From the NCBI GenBank assembly GCA_023140905.1, contig JAGLKS010000102.1:1-15024 (forward strand): a DNA stretch of 15,024 nucleotides, read 5' to 3'. Position 1 is the stretch's first letter; the number at the start of each line of letters is the position of its first letter. The stretch comes from Alphaproteobacteria bacterium. Lineage in GTDB: Bacteria > Pseudomonadota > Alphaproteobacteria > Micavibrionales > Micavibrionaceae. Below are positions 1 to 5,545 of this stretch, in pieces. The translations under genes and the position numbers were made by a program. The notes under the pieces are model-generated. The model made no database searches. It had not been told where the DNA came from and saw only the letters and a list, made by a program, of their open reading frames with translations.

Positions 1-979
1 GAGCAATCCCTTCAAGCTCGTCAAACTCAGGTGCAGAGAACGGGAAACGGTATTCCAGATCAATTGTTCTGTCTGAATAATGAGCTAGATCTTCTTTTGG
101 CACATCTAGGAAATTCAGTTCTGATTTTGGAATACCTACAGCTTCCCAAAACTTGGTACGTTGCTCTACCCAAAAGTCAAACCACATTGGTACTTCGTCT
201 TCTTCACAGAACCACTCAAGCTCCATTTGCTCAAATTCACGACTACGAAAAACAAAGTTACGTGGTGTAACCTCATTACGAAAAGCTTTACCGACTTGAG
301 CAATACCAAAAGGAACGCGCGCGCGACTCGAATCAATCACATTTTTGTAGTTAAGAAAAATACCTGCGCATGTCTCAGGACGTAAATAAGCTTTGTTCTC
401 GTCTCCGGCAGTAGCCCCGACATACGTGTGGAACATCATATTAAACTGGCGCGGCTCGGTGAGGGTACCCGGTATCTTAACATCCGGCCCTACAACTGAG
501 GCATAAAGATCAGCATCAATCTGATCTAACATCGTTTTCTCAAAATCATCTGCACTTTTACCTTTTGCGAGCTTTTTTAAACGCTTTTCAATTTCATTAT
601 CTTCAGCATCTTTATCAAAAGCATAGCTAAAACCTTCGCCATCTTTTGGGACAAGAACAAATACGTGATCGGCACGGTATCTCTTTTTTGACTCGCGGCA
701 ATCCACCATAGGATCACAAAAACCACCAACATGGCCGGACGCTTCCCAGCAAGTCGGGTTTTGGATAATAGAAGAATCAACACCAAAAATGTTAATTGGA
801 TTGCCGTCTGAACCGATTGGCGGGGTTAGAACCATTTCTTTCCACCAGCGGTCCCGCAAGTTGTTTTTCAACTCAACCCCAAGCGGACCGTAATCCCAGA
901 ACCCGTTTAACCCGCCATAAATATCAGAGGCAGCAAAAATAAATCCACGTCGTTTACATAGGGATACAATATCTTTCAT
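1..979 (-). CDS. glyQS: Glycine--tRNA ligase, dimeric single-chain type (3' end beyond window)
   Basis: This cytoplasmic class II synthetase charges tRNA-Gly with glycine. The reading frame is open from the ATG at 979 to the window edge, giving 326 residues. I expect roughly 100-150 more, including the anticodon-binding domain. Family signatures are clear. The N-terminus reads CKRRGFIFAASDIYGGLNGF, followed by WDYGPLG. PTCWEASGHVGGF is followed by the CRESKKRYRADH segment. LRPETCAGIF is at residues 199-208. The motif 2 region FRNEVTPRNFVFR is at 233-245, followed by REFEQMELEWF. These belong to the single-polypeptide GlyRS, not to the GlyQ/GlyS alpha2-beta2 enzyme. The start is fixed because the next upstream in-frame ATG is followed by TGA. 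Its ribosome binding site is weak (GGA about 12 bases upstream). The gene diverges from the plus-strand gene at 1481. Identification is secure. The symbol is used by analogy with Firmicutes. Confidence 0.95.
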   Translation of the reverse strand, partial: MKDIVSLCKRRGFIFAASDIYGGLNGFWDYGPLGVELKNNLRDRWWKEMVLTPPIGSDGNPINIFGVDSSIIQNPTCWEASGHVGGFCDPMVDCRESKKRYRADHVFVLVPKDGEGFSYAFDKDAEDNEIEKRLKKLAKGKSADDFEKTMLDQIDADLYASVVGPDVKIPGTLTEPRQFNMMFHTYVGATAGDENKAYLRPETCAGIFLNYKNVIDSSRARVPFGIAQVGKAFRNEVTPRNFVFRSREFEQMELEWFCEEDEVPMWFDFWVEQRTKFWEAVGIPKSELNFLDVPKEDLAHYSDRTIDLEYRFPFSAPEFDELEGIA

Positions 980-1070
980 CAGTCAAATTTCCATTTTTTC
1001 TTTAGAGTTATAGTAATCTAACTTAAGAATAATATAAAAAACAACCTTAACCTTACTAAAAATGATCAAG

Positions 1071-1235
1071 TATAGTAATTTGTTTTAAGAACTGCCCATC
1101 CTCTACACCGTCATTGCCTGAATTTTTACTCTAAAAATTTCTAAGGCAATCCATAGACTGCATGGATCCCCCTAGAATTTGCTTACACAAATTCGGAGGA
1201 TGACGATTGTGCAATTCTTAAAACAAATTACTATA
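1071..1235. repeat. 165 bp palindromic element with 21 bp terminal inverted repeats (MITE-like)
   Basis: Bases 1071-1091 (TATAGTAATTTG...) are the exact reverse complement of 1215-1235 (...CAAATTACTATA). The match continues imperfectly inward for about 7 more bases. Inside are three successive hairpins. ATTGCC 1113-1118 pairs with GGCAAT 1145-1150, enclosing AATTTTT/AAAAATT. ATCCAT 1149-1154 pairs with ATGGAT 1162-1167. GAATTTG 1175-1181 pairs with CAAATTC 1188-1194. CATCCTC 1097-1103 can also pair with GAGGATG 1196-1202. No protein is encoded. The ends can be read as TA target duplications around a 161 bp core, as expected for an IS630/Tc1-mariner-derived miniature element. That reading is an inference, because TA is itself palindromic. 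A structured intergenic repeat of the GTCATTGC...GCAATCCA type is the alternative. Confidence 0.7.
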
Positions 1236-1424
1236 TCTTTAACTTAAAAGTATTTTTAAACAAATAATCAATACCGGAACTATAATAACCGATAACGATA
1301 CTACATAGTATACAGCGTGCTCTTACTTTAAATATTTATGAATAAATAACAATTATTTGATAGTTTTACTTTGTATAAACAAGTAATAACAGTTAACCAG
1401 TTGTTAAGCTATTTTCTATTTTTC

Positions 1425-1454
1425 TTGACTTCATCTTCCCTAACACAGTAAACT
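1425..1454 (+). promoter_or_regulatory. Candidate sigma70-type promoter for the 1481 gene
   Basis: TTGACT at 1425-1430 matches the -35 consensus in five of six positions. After an 18 bp spacer, TAAACT at 1449-1454 is a four-of-six -10. Transcription would start near 1461, just ahead of the AAAGGAG ribosome binding site at 1465-1471. This is a motif match only, made more believable by its position. Confidence 0.45.
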
Positions 1455-1480
1455 GACAGTATAGAAAGGAGTATAGAGCG

Positions 1481-1798
1481 GTGAGTGATGATTACAATGG
1501 TCCTATTGGCGATGGTCCTATTAGCGGCAATCACAAGGATAAGAATTTTGAGTTTTCTGCTGCGGCTCGTGCTAGACGTAAGTATAATAGTGGACGCGAT
1601 GACTCCATCGGATCCCATTTGCCTTCTTCCCACTGGGATCCACTAAAAGAAGCAGCCGTATCACAGACAAAGGCTGGAATACAGGACATAAAAGGATTTA
1701 TGTCAAGGATAATATACATAATAGGAGCGACCGCGCAGGGGTTTAACAACATTCTTTCTTATGGAATAGCAGGTTACGATTATGAATTCCCGCAATAA
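1481..1798 (+). CDS. Hypothetical protein, 105 aa
   Basis: I do not recognise this family. The gene starts with GTG, nine bases after a strong AAAGGAG ribosome binding site (1465-1471), and a candidate promoter lies just upstream, so it is probably real. Residues 1-20 are Gly/Asp/Asn-rich and contain a tandem GPIGD-GPISG from a 15 bp DNA repeat (1499-1513 and 1514-1528). A basic stretch ARARRKY is at 29-35. Residues 71-97 form a moderately hydrophobic segment with IIYIIGATAQGF, which could be a membrane-associated or amphipathic helix. There is no signal peptide and there are no cysteines. At DNA level an 8 bp inverted repeat, GGATCCCA at 1610-1617 and TGGGATCC at 1634-1641, lies mid-gene. 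The neighbours, a GlyRS gene and panB, give no functional hint. Confidence 0.6.
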   Translation: MSDDYNGPIGDGPISGNHKDKNFEFSAAARARRKYNSGRDDSIGSHLPSSHWDPLKEAAVSQTKAGIQDIKGFMSRIIYIIGATAQGFNNILSYGIAGYDYEFPQ

Positions 1799-1841
1799 TT
1801 AATTGTACTTGTTAAAACTACGAAATAAAAAGTTTTAAAAA

Positions 1842-1863
1842 AGAGGCCATAAATAGAGCCTTT
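1842..1863 (+). terminator. Weak candidate terminator after the 1481 gene
   Basis: AGAGGC 1842-1847 pairs with GCCTTT 1858-1863 (six pairs, one G-U, ten-base loop), 43 bases after the stop codon. It is followed by GAAGTTTGGG, which is only slightly U-rich. Two further hairpins flank it: TTAAAACT 1812-1819 with AGTTTTAA 1831-1838, and GAGAGA 1886-1891 with TCTCTC 1896-1901. Neither has a proper T run. Termination somewhere in this cluster is plausible, but the exact site is uncertain. Confidence 0.25.
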
Positions 1864-1958
1864 GAAGTTTGGGAAAAATAAAAAAGAGAGAAAAATCTCT
1901 CAACTGGTTGAAAAAGCGCTTTAAAATAAAAAATATAAATAAGCGCGAAATATAAAAA

Positions 1959-2083
1959 AGGTGCTTTAGGTGTTAAAACCTGAACACCTTATTTTATTTT
2001 CATTCACAGCACCTAAGAATTTTGTTAAACATGGAAAGACTAAATCTACTTCCCAAAAAATTCATATAGACAGGTGCCACAAA
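1959..2083 (+). promoter_or_regulatory. Structured panB leader, possible attenuator or RNA switch
   Basis: Five mutually complementary blocks lie ahead of panB: AGGTGCT 1959-1965, AGGTGTT 1968-1974, AACACCT 1983-1989, AGCACCT 2008-2014 and AGGTGCC 2072-2078. The last is the panB ribosome binding site. The 1968/1983 stem has seven perfect pairs and is followed by TATTTTATTTT, like an intrinsic terminator. The 1959/2008 stem (seven pairs) encloses it. AGGTGC at 2072-2077 can instead pair with GCACCT 2009-2014, hiding the ribosome binding site. TATAAA at 1934-1939 could be the -10 of a promoter just upstream. The complementarity is seen directly. Regulation is inference. Confidence 0.45.
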
Positions 2084-2896
2084 ATGAGCAAACAAACCAC
2101 ACAAAGAAAGATTACGCTCGAAGACATTAAAAACCATCAAAAAGATGATGAGCCACTTGTTTGTTTAACAAGCTATACAGCGCCTATGACCAGAATTTTA
2201 GACCCACATTGCGATATGTTGCTAGTCGGAGATTCTTTAGGAATGGTCGTTTACGGTATGAAAAACACATTATGCGTAACGCTGGATATGATGGTTAATC
2301 ACGGAAAAGCTGTGATGCGCGCTGCCAGCCATGCTTTTGTGGTCGTGGATATGTCTTATGGCACATATGAAAATGATCCTGCTATTGCCCTCGAATCAGC
2401 CAAACGCCTTATGGGAGAAACCGGCTGTAACGCGCTGAAACTTGAGGTAACCAAAGCTCTAGCGCCTACTATAGAGCTTTTAGCGGCTAATGATATTCCT
2501 GTACAAGCCCATATCGGCTTATGTCCCCAAAGCATTGAGAAAGAAGGTGGCTACAAGATCAAAGGAAAAACCAACCACGAGATATCAAATCTTATTGATG
2601 ATGCGTTGGCTTGCGAAAAAGCCGGTGCTTTCAGTGTATTAATTGAAGGAACCAAGGAAGCCGCCTCGCGTGAAATCGCCACCTCTGTGAATGTTCCCAC
2701 TATAGGCATTGGCGCTTCCCCTGCTTGTGATGGACAAATATTGGTAGTTGATGACATGCTAGGTATGATTACCGGTCACACACCTAAATTTGTAAAGAAA
2801 TACGCACAACTATCCGACGTTATTAGTGAGACTGTAAGTAAATACGCCACTGATGTACGCGCTCGCAAATTCCCGGATGAGAATTATGTTTATTAA
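2084..2896 (+). CDS. panB: 3-methyl-2-oxobutanoate hydroxymethyltransferase
   Basis: PanB transfers a hydroxymethyl group from 5,10-methylene-tetrahydrofolate to 2-oxoisovalerate, making ketopantoate, the first step committed to pantothenate. The protein is 270 residues, normal for this TIM-barrel family. The metal ligands appear as D50 (VGDSLGM), D89 (VVVDMSYGTY) and E121 (LKLEV), equivalent to Asp45, Asp84 and Glu114 of E. coli. The catalytic glutamate is E188 (VLIEG). HIGLCPQS and GIGASPACDGQILVVDDMLG are further signatures. I chose the ATG at 2084, with AGGTG seven bases ahead. The frame is open back to a GTG at 1970, but those 38 residues lie over the leader hairpins and do not resemble PanB. 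The stop codon is 16 bases before panC, so the two are almost certainly co-transcribed. Confidence 0.96.
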   Translation: MSKQTTQRKITLEDIKNHQKDDEPLVCLTSYTAPMTRILDPHCDMLLVGDSLGMVVYGMKNTLCVTLDMMVNHGKAVMRAASHAFVVVDMSYGTYENDPAIALESAKRLMGETGCNALKLEVTKALAPTIELLAANDIPVQAHIGLCPQSIEKEGGYKIKGKTNHEISNLIDDALACEKAGAFSVLIEGTKEAASREIATSVNVPTIGIGASPACDGQILVVDDMLGMITGHTPKFVKKYAQLSDVISETVSKYATDVRARKFPDENYVY

Positions 2897-2912
2897 GGAT
2901 AAAGATAAAACC

Positions 2913-3707
2913 ATGAAAATAGCCAGAACAATCGAAGAGCTAGACGCATTTAGGGAAAAGCTTGGCGAAGGAACACTAGCTTATGTACCAACAATGGGCG
3001 CACTGCATGATGGACACTTATCGCTTGTACGTTTAGCTAGGAAAAAATGCGATTACGTTGCAGTTAGCATATTTGTAAACCCAACTCAATTTGCACCCGA
3101 TGAAGATTTCAATTCCTATCCCCGCACTGAAAAAGAAGATGCGAAGAAACTTGAAGCTGAAGGCGTAGATATTCTCTTCTTGCCAACTGAAAACGTTATA
3201 TACCCTGAAGGAAAAGATTTAGATATCAAGGCCGGAAACGTAGCTGAAGGACTAGAAACAACCTTCCGCCCCGCTTTCTTTGATGGTGTTGTAAATGTTG
3301 TTAACCGCCTGTTTAATGCCGTTAAGCCGGATATTGCAGTGTTCGGCGAAAAAGACTTTCAGCAATTGCAGGTCATTACGCAAATGGTTGAGAATGAAAG
3401 CATACCTATCAAGATTATCGGAGCACCAACGGCCCGCGATGAAAACGGCTTGGCTCTATCTTCACGGAATTTATATTTAAGTGAAGACGAACTGGTTATT
3501 GCTCGTAAATTAAATATTGCTTTGCGCGAAGCTGCCAAGACAGGTGATTTAGAAGCCACCGGAAAAGCTTTGCTTGATTACGGATTTGATAAAATTGACT
3601 ATGTTGAGACACGCTGGAACAGGGTTTTAGGCGCTGCATGGCTCGGTAAAACACGCTTGATTGATAATATTGCAATAGATGAAAAAGTTGCTGCGGCAGC
3701 TCAATAG
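2913..3707 (+). CDS. panC: Pantothenate synthetase (pantoate--beta-alanine ligase)
   Basis: PanC joins pantoate and beta-alanine with ATP, via pantoyl-adenylate, to make pantothenate. Signatures are VPTMGALHDGHLSLV with the HIGH-like HDGH at 32-35, VSIFVNPTQF 51-60, YPRT 69-72, FGEKDFQQL 144-152 and the KMSKS-like ALSSRN 181-186. AAWLGKTRLIDN follows near the C-terminus. The length is 264 residues against 283 in E. coli. The shortage is in the C-terminal domain, between SSRN and AAWLG, where the helix and loop segment is reduced. All visible catalytic motifs are intact, so I expect activity. I chose the ATG at 2913 because MKIARTIEEL matches the family N-terminus. Upstream ATGs overlap the end of panB. 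No panD or panE is in the window. Confidence 0.95.
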   Translation: MKIARTIEELDAFREKLGEGTLAYVPTMGALHDGHLSLVRLARKKCDYVAVSIFVNPTQFAPDEDFNSYPRTEKEDAKKLEAEGVDILFLPTENVIYPEGKDLDIKAGNVAEGLETTFRPAFFDGVVNVVNRLFNAVKPDIAVFGEKDFQQLQVITQMVENESIPIKIIGAPTARDENGLALSSRNLYLSEDELVIARKLNIALREAAKTGDLEATGKALLDYGFDKIDYVETRWNRVLGAAWLGKTRLIDNIAIDEKVAAAAQ

Positions 3708-3742
3708 ACCTTTTTTCCTGTTCAATAGGTCTTTTCCCTATT
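3706..3742 (+). terminator. Candidate terminator after panC
   Basis: AGACCT 3706-3711, overlapping the panC stop codon, is complementary to AGGTCT 3727-3732, which is followed by TTTCCC. An alternative hairpin uses AATAGG 3724-3729 and CCTATT 3737-3742. Both stems are six pairs and the T tracts are short, so strength is uncertain. The direct repeat CAATAG at 3702-3707 and 3723-3728 creates these alternatives. Confidence 0.35.
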
Positions 3743-4011
3743 AAGTAATTGATTTTGTTACGGTTTTGTGCCTTGGGGTGGAATTTGTCAATGCTGCTGT
3801 GCACAAAGTTTGTATAGTTTGTTTGTAGAGATATGCAGAAATCTTAGTGTTTCGGCTAACTTTTTGGCCAATTTGGGTGTTTTCTTTTTCGCGCTTGTTG
3901 TCATCATTCATGGGGATTATTATAGGAGGTAATTCCTATAATGTCAAATAGTTTGTATCTGTAAGATAATAGTGGTTACACTCAAGAATAGTACAGAAGG
4001 TAATTGAAAAT
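3708..4011. other. Intergenic gap between panC and the 4012 gene
   Basis: These 304 bases contain no long reading frame that I would call a gene. The left end holds the panC terminator candidate. The middle (about 3745-3895) is T-rich on the plus strand and shows nothing recognisable. The right end holds the palindrome and promoter candidate at 3898-3942. A seven-codon frame (ATG at 3941, TAA at 3962-3964, MSNSLYL) follows AGGAGG. Confidence 0.6.
3898..3942 (+). promoter_or_regulatory. Candidate promoter with overlapping palindromic operator
   Basis: TTGTCA 3898-3903 is a five-of-six -35 element. TATAGG 3921-3926, 17 bp downstream, is a four-of-six -10. Overlapping it is a nine-pair inverted repeat, ATTATAGGA 3919-3927 and TCCTATAAT 3934-3942, extended by one G-U pair around a GTAA loop. 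As DNA this would suit a dimeric repressor covering the -10. As RNA it is a stable GNRA-capped hairpin that includes AGGAGG. It probably serves the two small genes starting at 4012. No regulator gene is seen nearby. Confidence 0.4.
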
Positions 4012-4413
4012 ATGTTAGTTAAGTGTATTGGGAATTCTCTAAGTCACCTAGGTGATGAGCGCGCAAAGAAAGCATATGAAAGAACTGTTCACCAAGAGAA
4101 AGTATGGCTTGAAATTGGTGAAGAGTATCATGTGTACGGGATATCTTTTGAAAATGGAGAGAATCTGCCATACTTTCTTGTATGCGAAGATGGTGACGAA
4201 TTCCCCCAACCACATTTAGGAGATTTTTTTGAAATAATAGATGGAAACATCCCTTCTGATTGGATGTTTACAACAATAGCTAATAATGTTGGTGAACTGT
4301 CTTTTCTTCCCAAAAAATGGGCGTTAGACACCGGTTTTTTAGAAAAGATAGTTGATAAAGAGCCTGCGGCGTTGGATTATTTTTTATACTTGAAAAGCTT
4401 ATATACCACTTAA
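4012..4413 (+). CDS. Hypothetical protein, possible immunity-type, 133 aa
   Basis: This is a soluble acidic protein without a signal peptide. Visible blocks are GEEYHVYGISFENG 36-49, YFLVCEDGDEFPQPHLGDFF 54-73 and SFLPKKWALD 97-106, then FLEKIVDKEPAALDYF 109-124. This pattern recalls small single-domain proteins of unknown function that I associate with immunity genes of polymorphic toxin loci. The association is from memory and cannot be confirmed here. The start ATG follows AGAAGG by about eleven bases. The gene is 21 bp upstream of the next small gene on the same strand, so the two form a likely operon behind the promoter at 3898-3942. No toxin gene is present in the window. Confidence 0.7.
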   Translation: MLVKCIGNSLSHLGDERAKKAYERTVHQEKVWLEIGEEYHVYGISFENGENLPYFLVCEDGDEFPQPHLGDFFEIIDGNIPSDWMFTTIANNVGELSFLPKKWALDTGFLEKIVDKEPAALDYFLYLKSLYTT

Positions 4414-4434
4414 AAAATATCAGGGGTGGAATAA

Positions 4435-4806
4435 ATGGGGCTAACCGTAAAATTTATAGACATGAGAAATGAGCTTGTAGGATATTTAGAAGGGTTAGCC
4501 AATCCTTCTTACCAACAGGCCTGCTGGGTTGATGGGAATTGTCCAAAGGGCATTGAGCATGATGAATTTGATTATGTAGTCCACTTCTTATTTGATGACA
4601 CTACTTTGTCATCTGATGCAGAAAAATGGGTGGGATTATGTTTACGTAACAATCAAGAGGCTGCGGCAATTAAGAATATCTGTATAAAAATCGATACTAT
4701 TTTTCAAAAGTATGGTTATGAACTAACTGATGCTGAATATATTACATTACCAGAATGGCAAACAGTTGTTGATACGACAATCTCTGCTTTAGAATATTTT
4801 AAATGA
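4435..4806 (+). CDS. SCO4402-like small protein, function unknown, 123 aa
   Basis: The sequence resembles the SCO4402 family of small acidic bacterial proteins. ANPSYQQACWVDGNCPKG at 22-39 is followed by FDYVVHFLFDDTTLSSDAEK 45-64, then GLCLRNNQEAAAI 67-79, TDAEYITLPEWQTVVD 98-113 and a final helix TTISALEYF. In that family the Asp-Tyr-Gln...Trp block, the VHFLFDDT block and the closing Asp-Ala-Glu...Trp block recur in this order. The biochemical role is not known to me. Similar proteins turn up as accessory or immunity-like genes, and being paired with the 4012 gene fits that reading. The ATG at 4435 follows AGGGGTGG by a few bases. The gene converges on rplQ, with 49 bases between stop codons. 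Confidence 0.72.
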   Translation: MGLTVKFIDMRNELVGYLEGLANPSYQQACWVDGNCPKGIEHDEFDYVVHFLFDDTTLSSDAEKWVGLCLRNNQEAAAIKNICIKIDTIFQKYGYELTDAEYITLPEWQTVVDTTISALEYFK

Positions 4807-4808
4807 GT

Positions 4809-4857
4809 GAAACTCCACAGGGCAAAGCCCCGCTTAGCAGAGCTTCCTAAATTTTTT
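4809..4857. terminator. Candidate bidirectional terminator between convergent operons
   Basis: GAAACTC 4809-4815 and GAGCTTC 4840-4846 flank an inner hairpin GGGC 4820-4823, AAA, GCCC 4827-4830. On the plus strand the outer stem has one A-C mismatch and is followed by CTAAATTTTTT, a good U tract for ending the 4435 gene. On the minus strand the mismatch becomes a G-U pair, so the stem is complete, but the tail (ACTCATTT) is poor. It lies just past the end of rplQ. Confidence 0.5.
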
Positions 4858-5314
4858 AACCCGCAGCTTGCTCGCTTACAGCTTCATCATATTCATCATC
4901 GAAATCAACAGGACCTGAGTCTAAACCTTTGGCATCAACATCGCGGTCAACAAATTCGACAATAGCCATTGGCGCTGCATCTCCATAGCGAAAGCCTGCT
5001 TTCAGGATACGCACATAACCACCGGGACGATCTGCATAACGTTCAGCCAATACATCAAAGATTTTCTTAGCTTGTTCTTCATCACGCATTTTAGAAATAA
5101 CCTGACGGCGTTTCGATAATGCTTTTTCAGGATTAGCTGCTGCTTGCTTACCCATTGTAATAAGCTTTTCAACATAAGGACGAAGCTCTTTAGCTTTAGG
5201 CAAAGTCGTTTTGATTTGCTCATGCTTAACCAGAGAAGCAGACATGTTTGCCAACATTGCCTTACGGTGACTGGTTGTGCGGTTTAGTTTACGTTGTTTG
5301 ATACGGTGTTTCAT
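4856..5314 (-). CDS. rplQ: 50S ribosomal protein L17
   Basis: L17 binds 23S rRNA near the exit side of the large subunit. The 152 residues begin [20 protein letters not shown], the highly conserved L17 N-terminus, and continue with [22 protein letters not shown]-terminal acidic tail ([18 protein letters not shown]) makes it longer than the E. coli protein, as is common in Alphaproteobacteria. AGAAAGGA, about nine bases ahead of the ATG, is a good ribosome binding site. It is the last gene of the ribosomal cluster. It is separated from rpoA by an unusually long 231 bp spacer and may have its own promoter or be released by processing. Confidence 0.97.
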   Translation of the reverse strand: MKHRIKQRKLNRTTSHRKAMLANMSASLVKHEQIKTTLPKAKELRPYVEKLITMGKQAAANPEKALSKRRQVISKMRDEEQAKKIFDVLAERYADRPGGYVRILKAGFRYGDAAPMAIVEFVDRDVDAKGLDSGPVDFDDEYDEAVSEQAAG

Positions 5315-5358
5315 CGTATTAAGTCCTTTCTCTTAGCTTCTCTCTTTCAATCGTGTCT

Positions 5359-5404
5359 GCGTTACTTGTCGTTTACGTATAAGAATACGCGTCACTTCTC
5401 GTTT
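5359..5404. repeat. Imperfect 16 bp direct repeat in the rpoA-rplQ spacer
   Basis: GCGTTACTTGTCGTTT at 5359-5374 recurs as GCGTCACTTCTCGTTT at 5389-5404 (14 of 16 identical, 30 bp apart). Between them is a small hairpin, CGTAT 5376-5380 with ATACG 5385-5389. A second hairpin, CGCT/AGCG, lies at 5412-5423, next to the palindrome AGCGATCGCT (5420-5429). The spacing of about three helical turns could suit a protein binding site, but nothing proves a role. Confidence 0.45.
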
Positions 5405-5545
5405 CTAGTCACGCTTAAAAGCGATCGCTAATACCCCGTTTGGGCAATTGCGGCCTCACGTATGAGAACCATGGAATAAACCAAGCCTGCACAAATATAT
5501 AGTTTTGTTACAAGCCCGGTGCAGCCACTACGGCCTATCTATCGT

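Larger units (their letters stand above)
980..1480. other. Intergenic gap between divergent glyQS and the 1481 gene
   Basis: This gap of about 500 bp has no convincing gene on either strand. It holds the palindromic element at 1071-1235 and, at its right end, a promoter and ribosome binding site for the gene at 1481. The rest is very AT-rich. The side facing glyQS must contain its promoter, but I could not pick one with confidence. There is a tandem AAGGTT on the minus strand near 1042-1054, of unknown meaning. Confidence 0.7.

Noticed and set aside
1970..2083. GTG-initiated 38-residue extension of PanB
   Set aside because: It lies over the leader hairpins, has no good ribosome binding site and does not resemble PanB. 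The ATG at 2084 gives the normal length and N-terminus.
2853..2912. Upstream starts for PanC overlapping the end of panB
   Set aside because: MKIARTIEEL at 2913 matches the family N-terminus. The extra residues are just panB sequence read in another frame.
3496..3804. Minus-strand frame of 102 codons opposite panC
   Set aside because: Antisense to the conserved panC 3' half, with no motif and no supporting ribosome binding site.
980..4011. CRISPR arrays or tRNA genes in the gaps
   Set aside because: No regularly spaced repeats and no cloverleaf or T-loop-like sequence were found in the intergenic stretches.
5420..5429. AGCGATCGCT palindrome as a meaningful HIP1-like site
   Set aside because: A single short palindrome in one spacer. 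HIP1 is a feature of cyanobacterial genomes and its function would require many copies.
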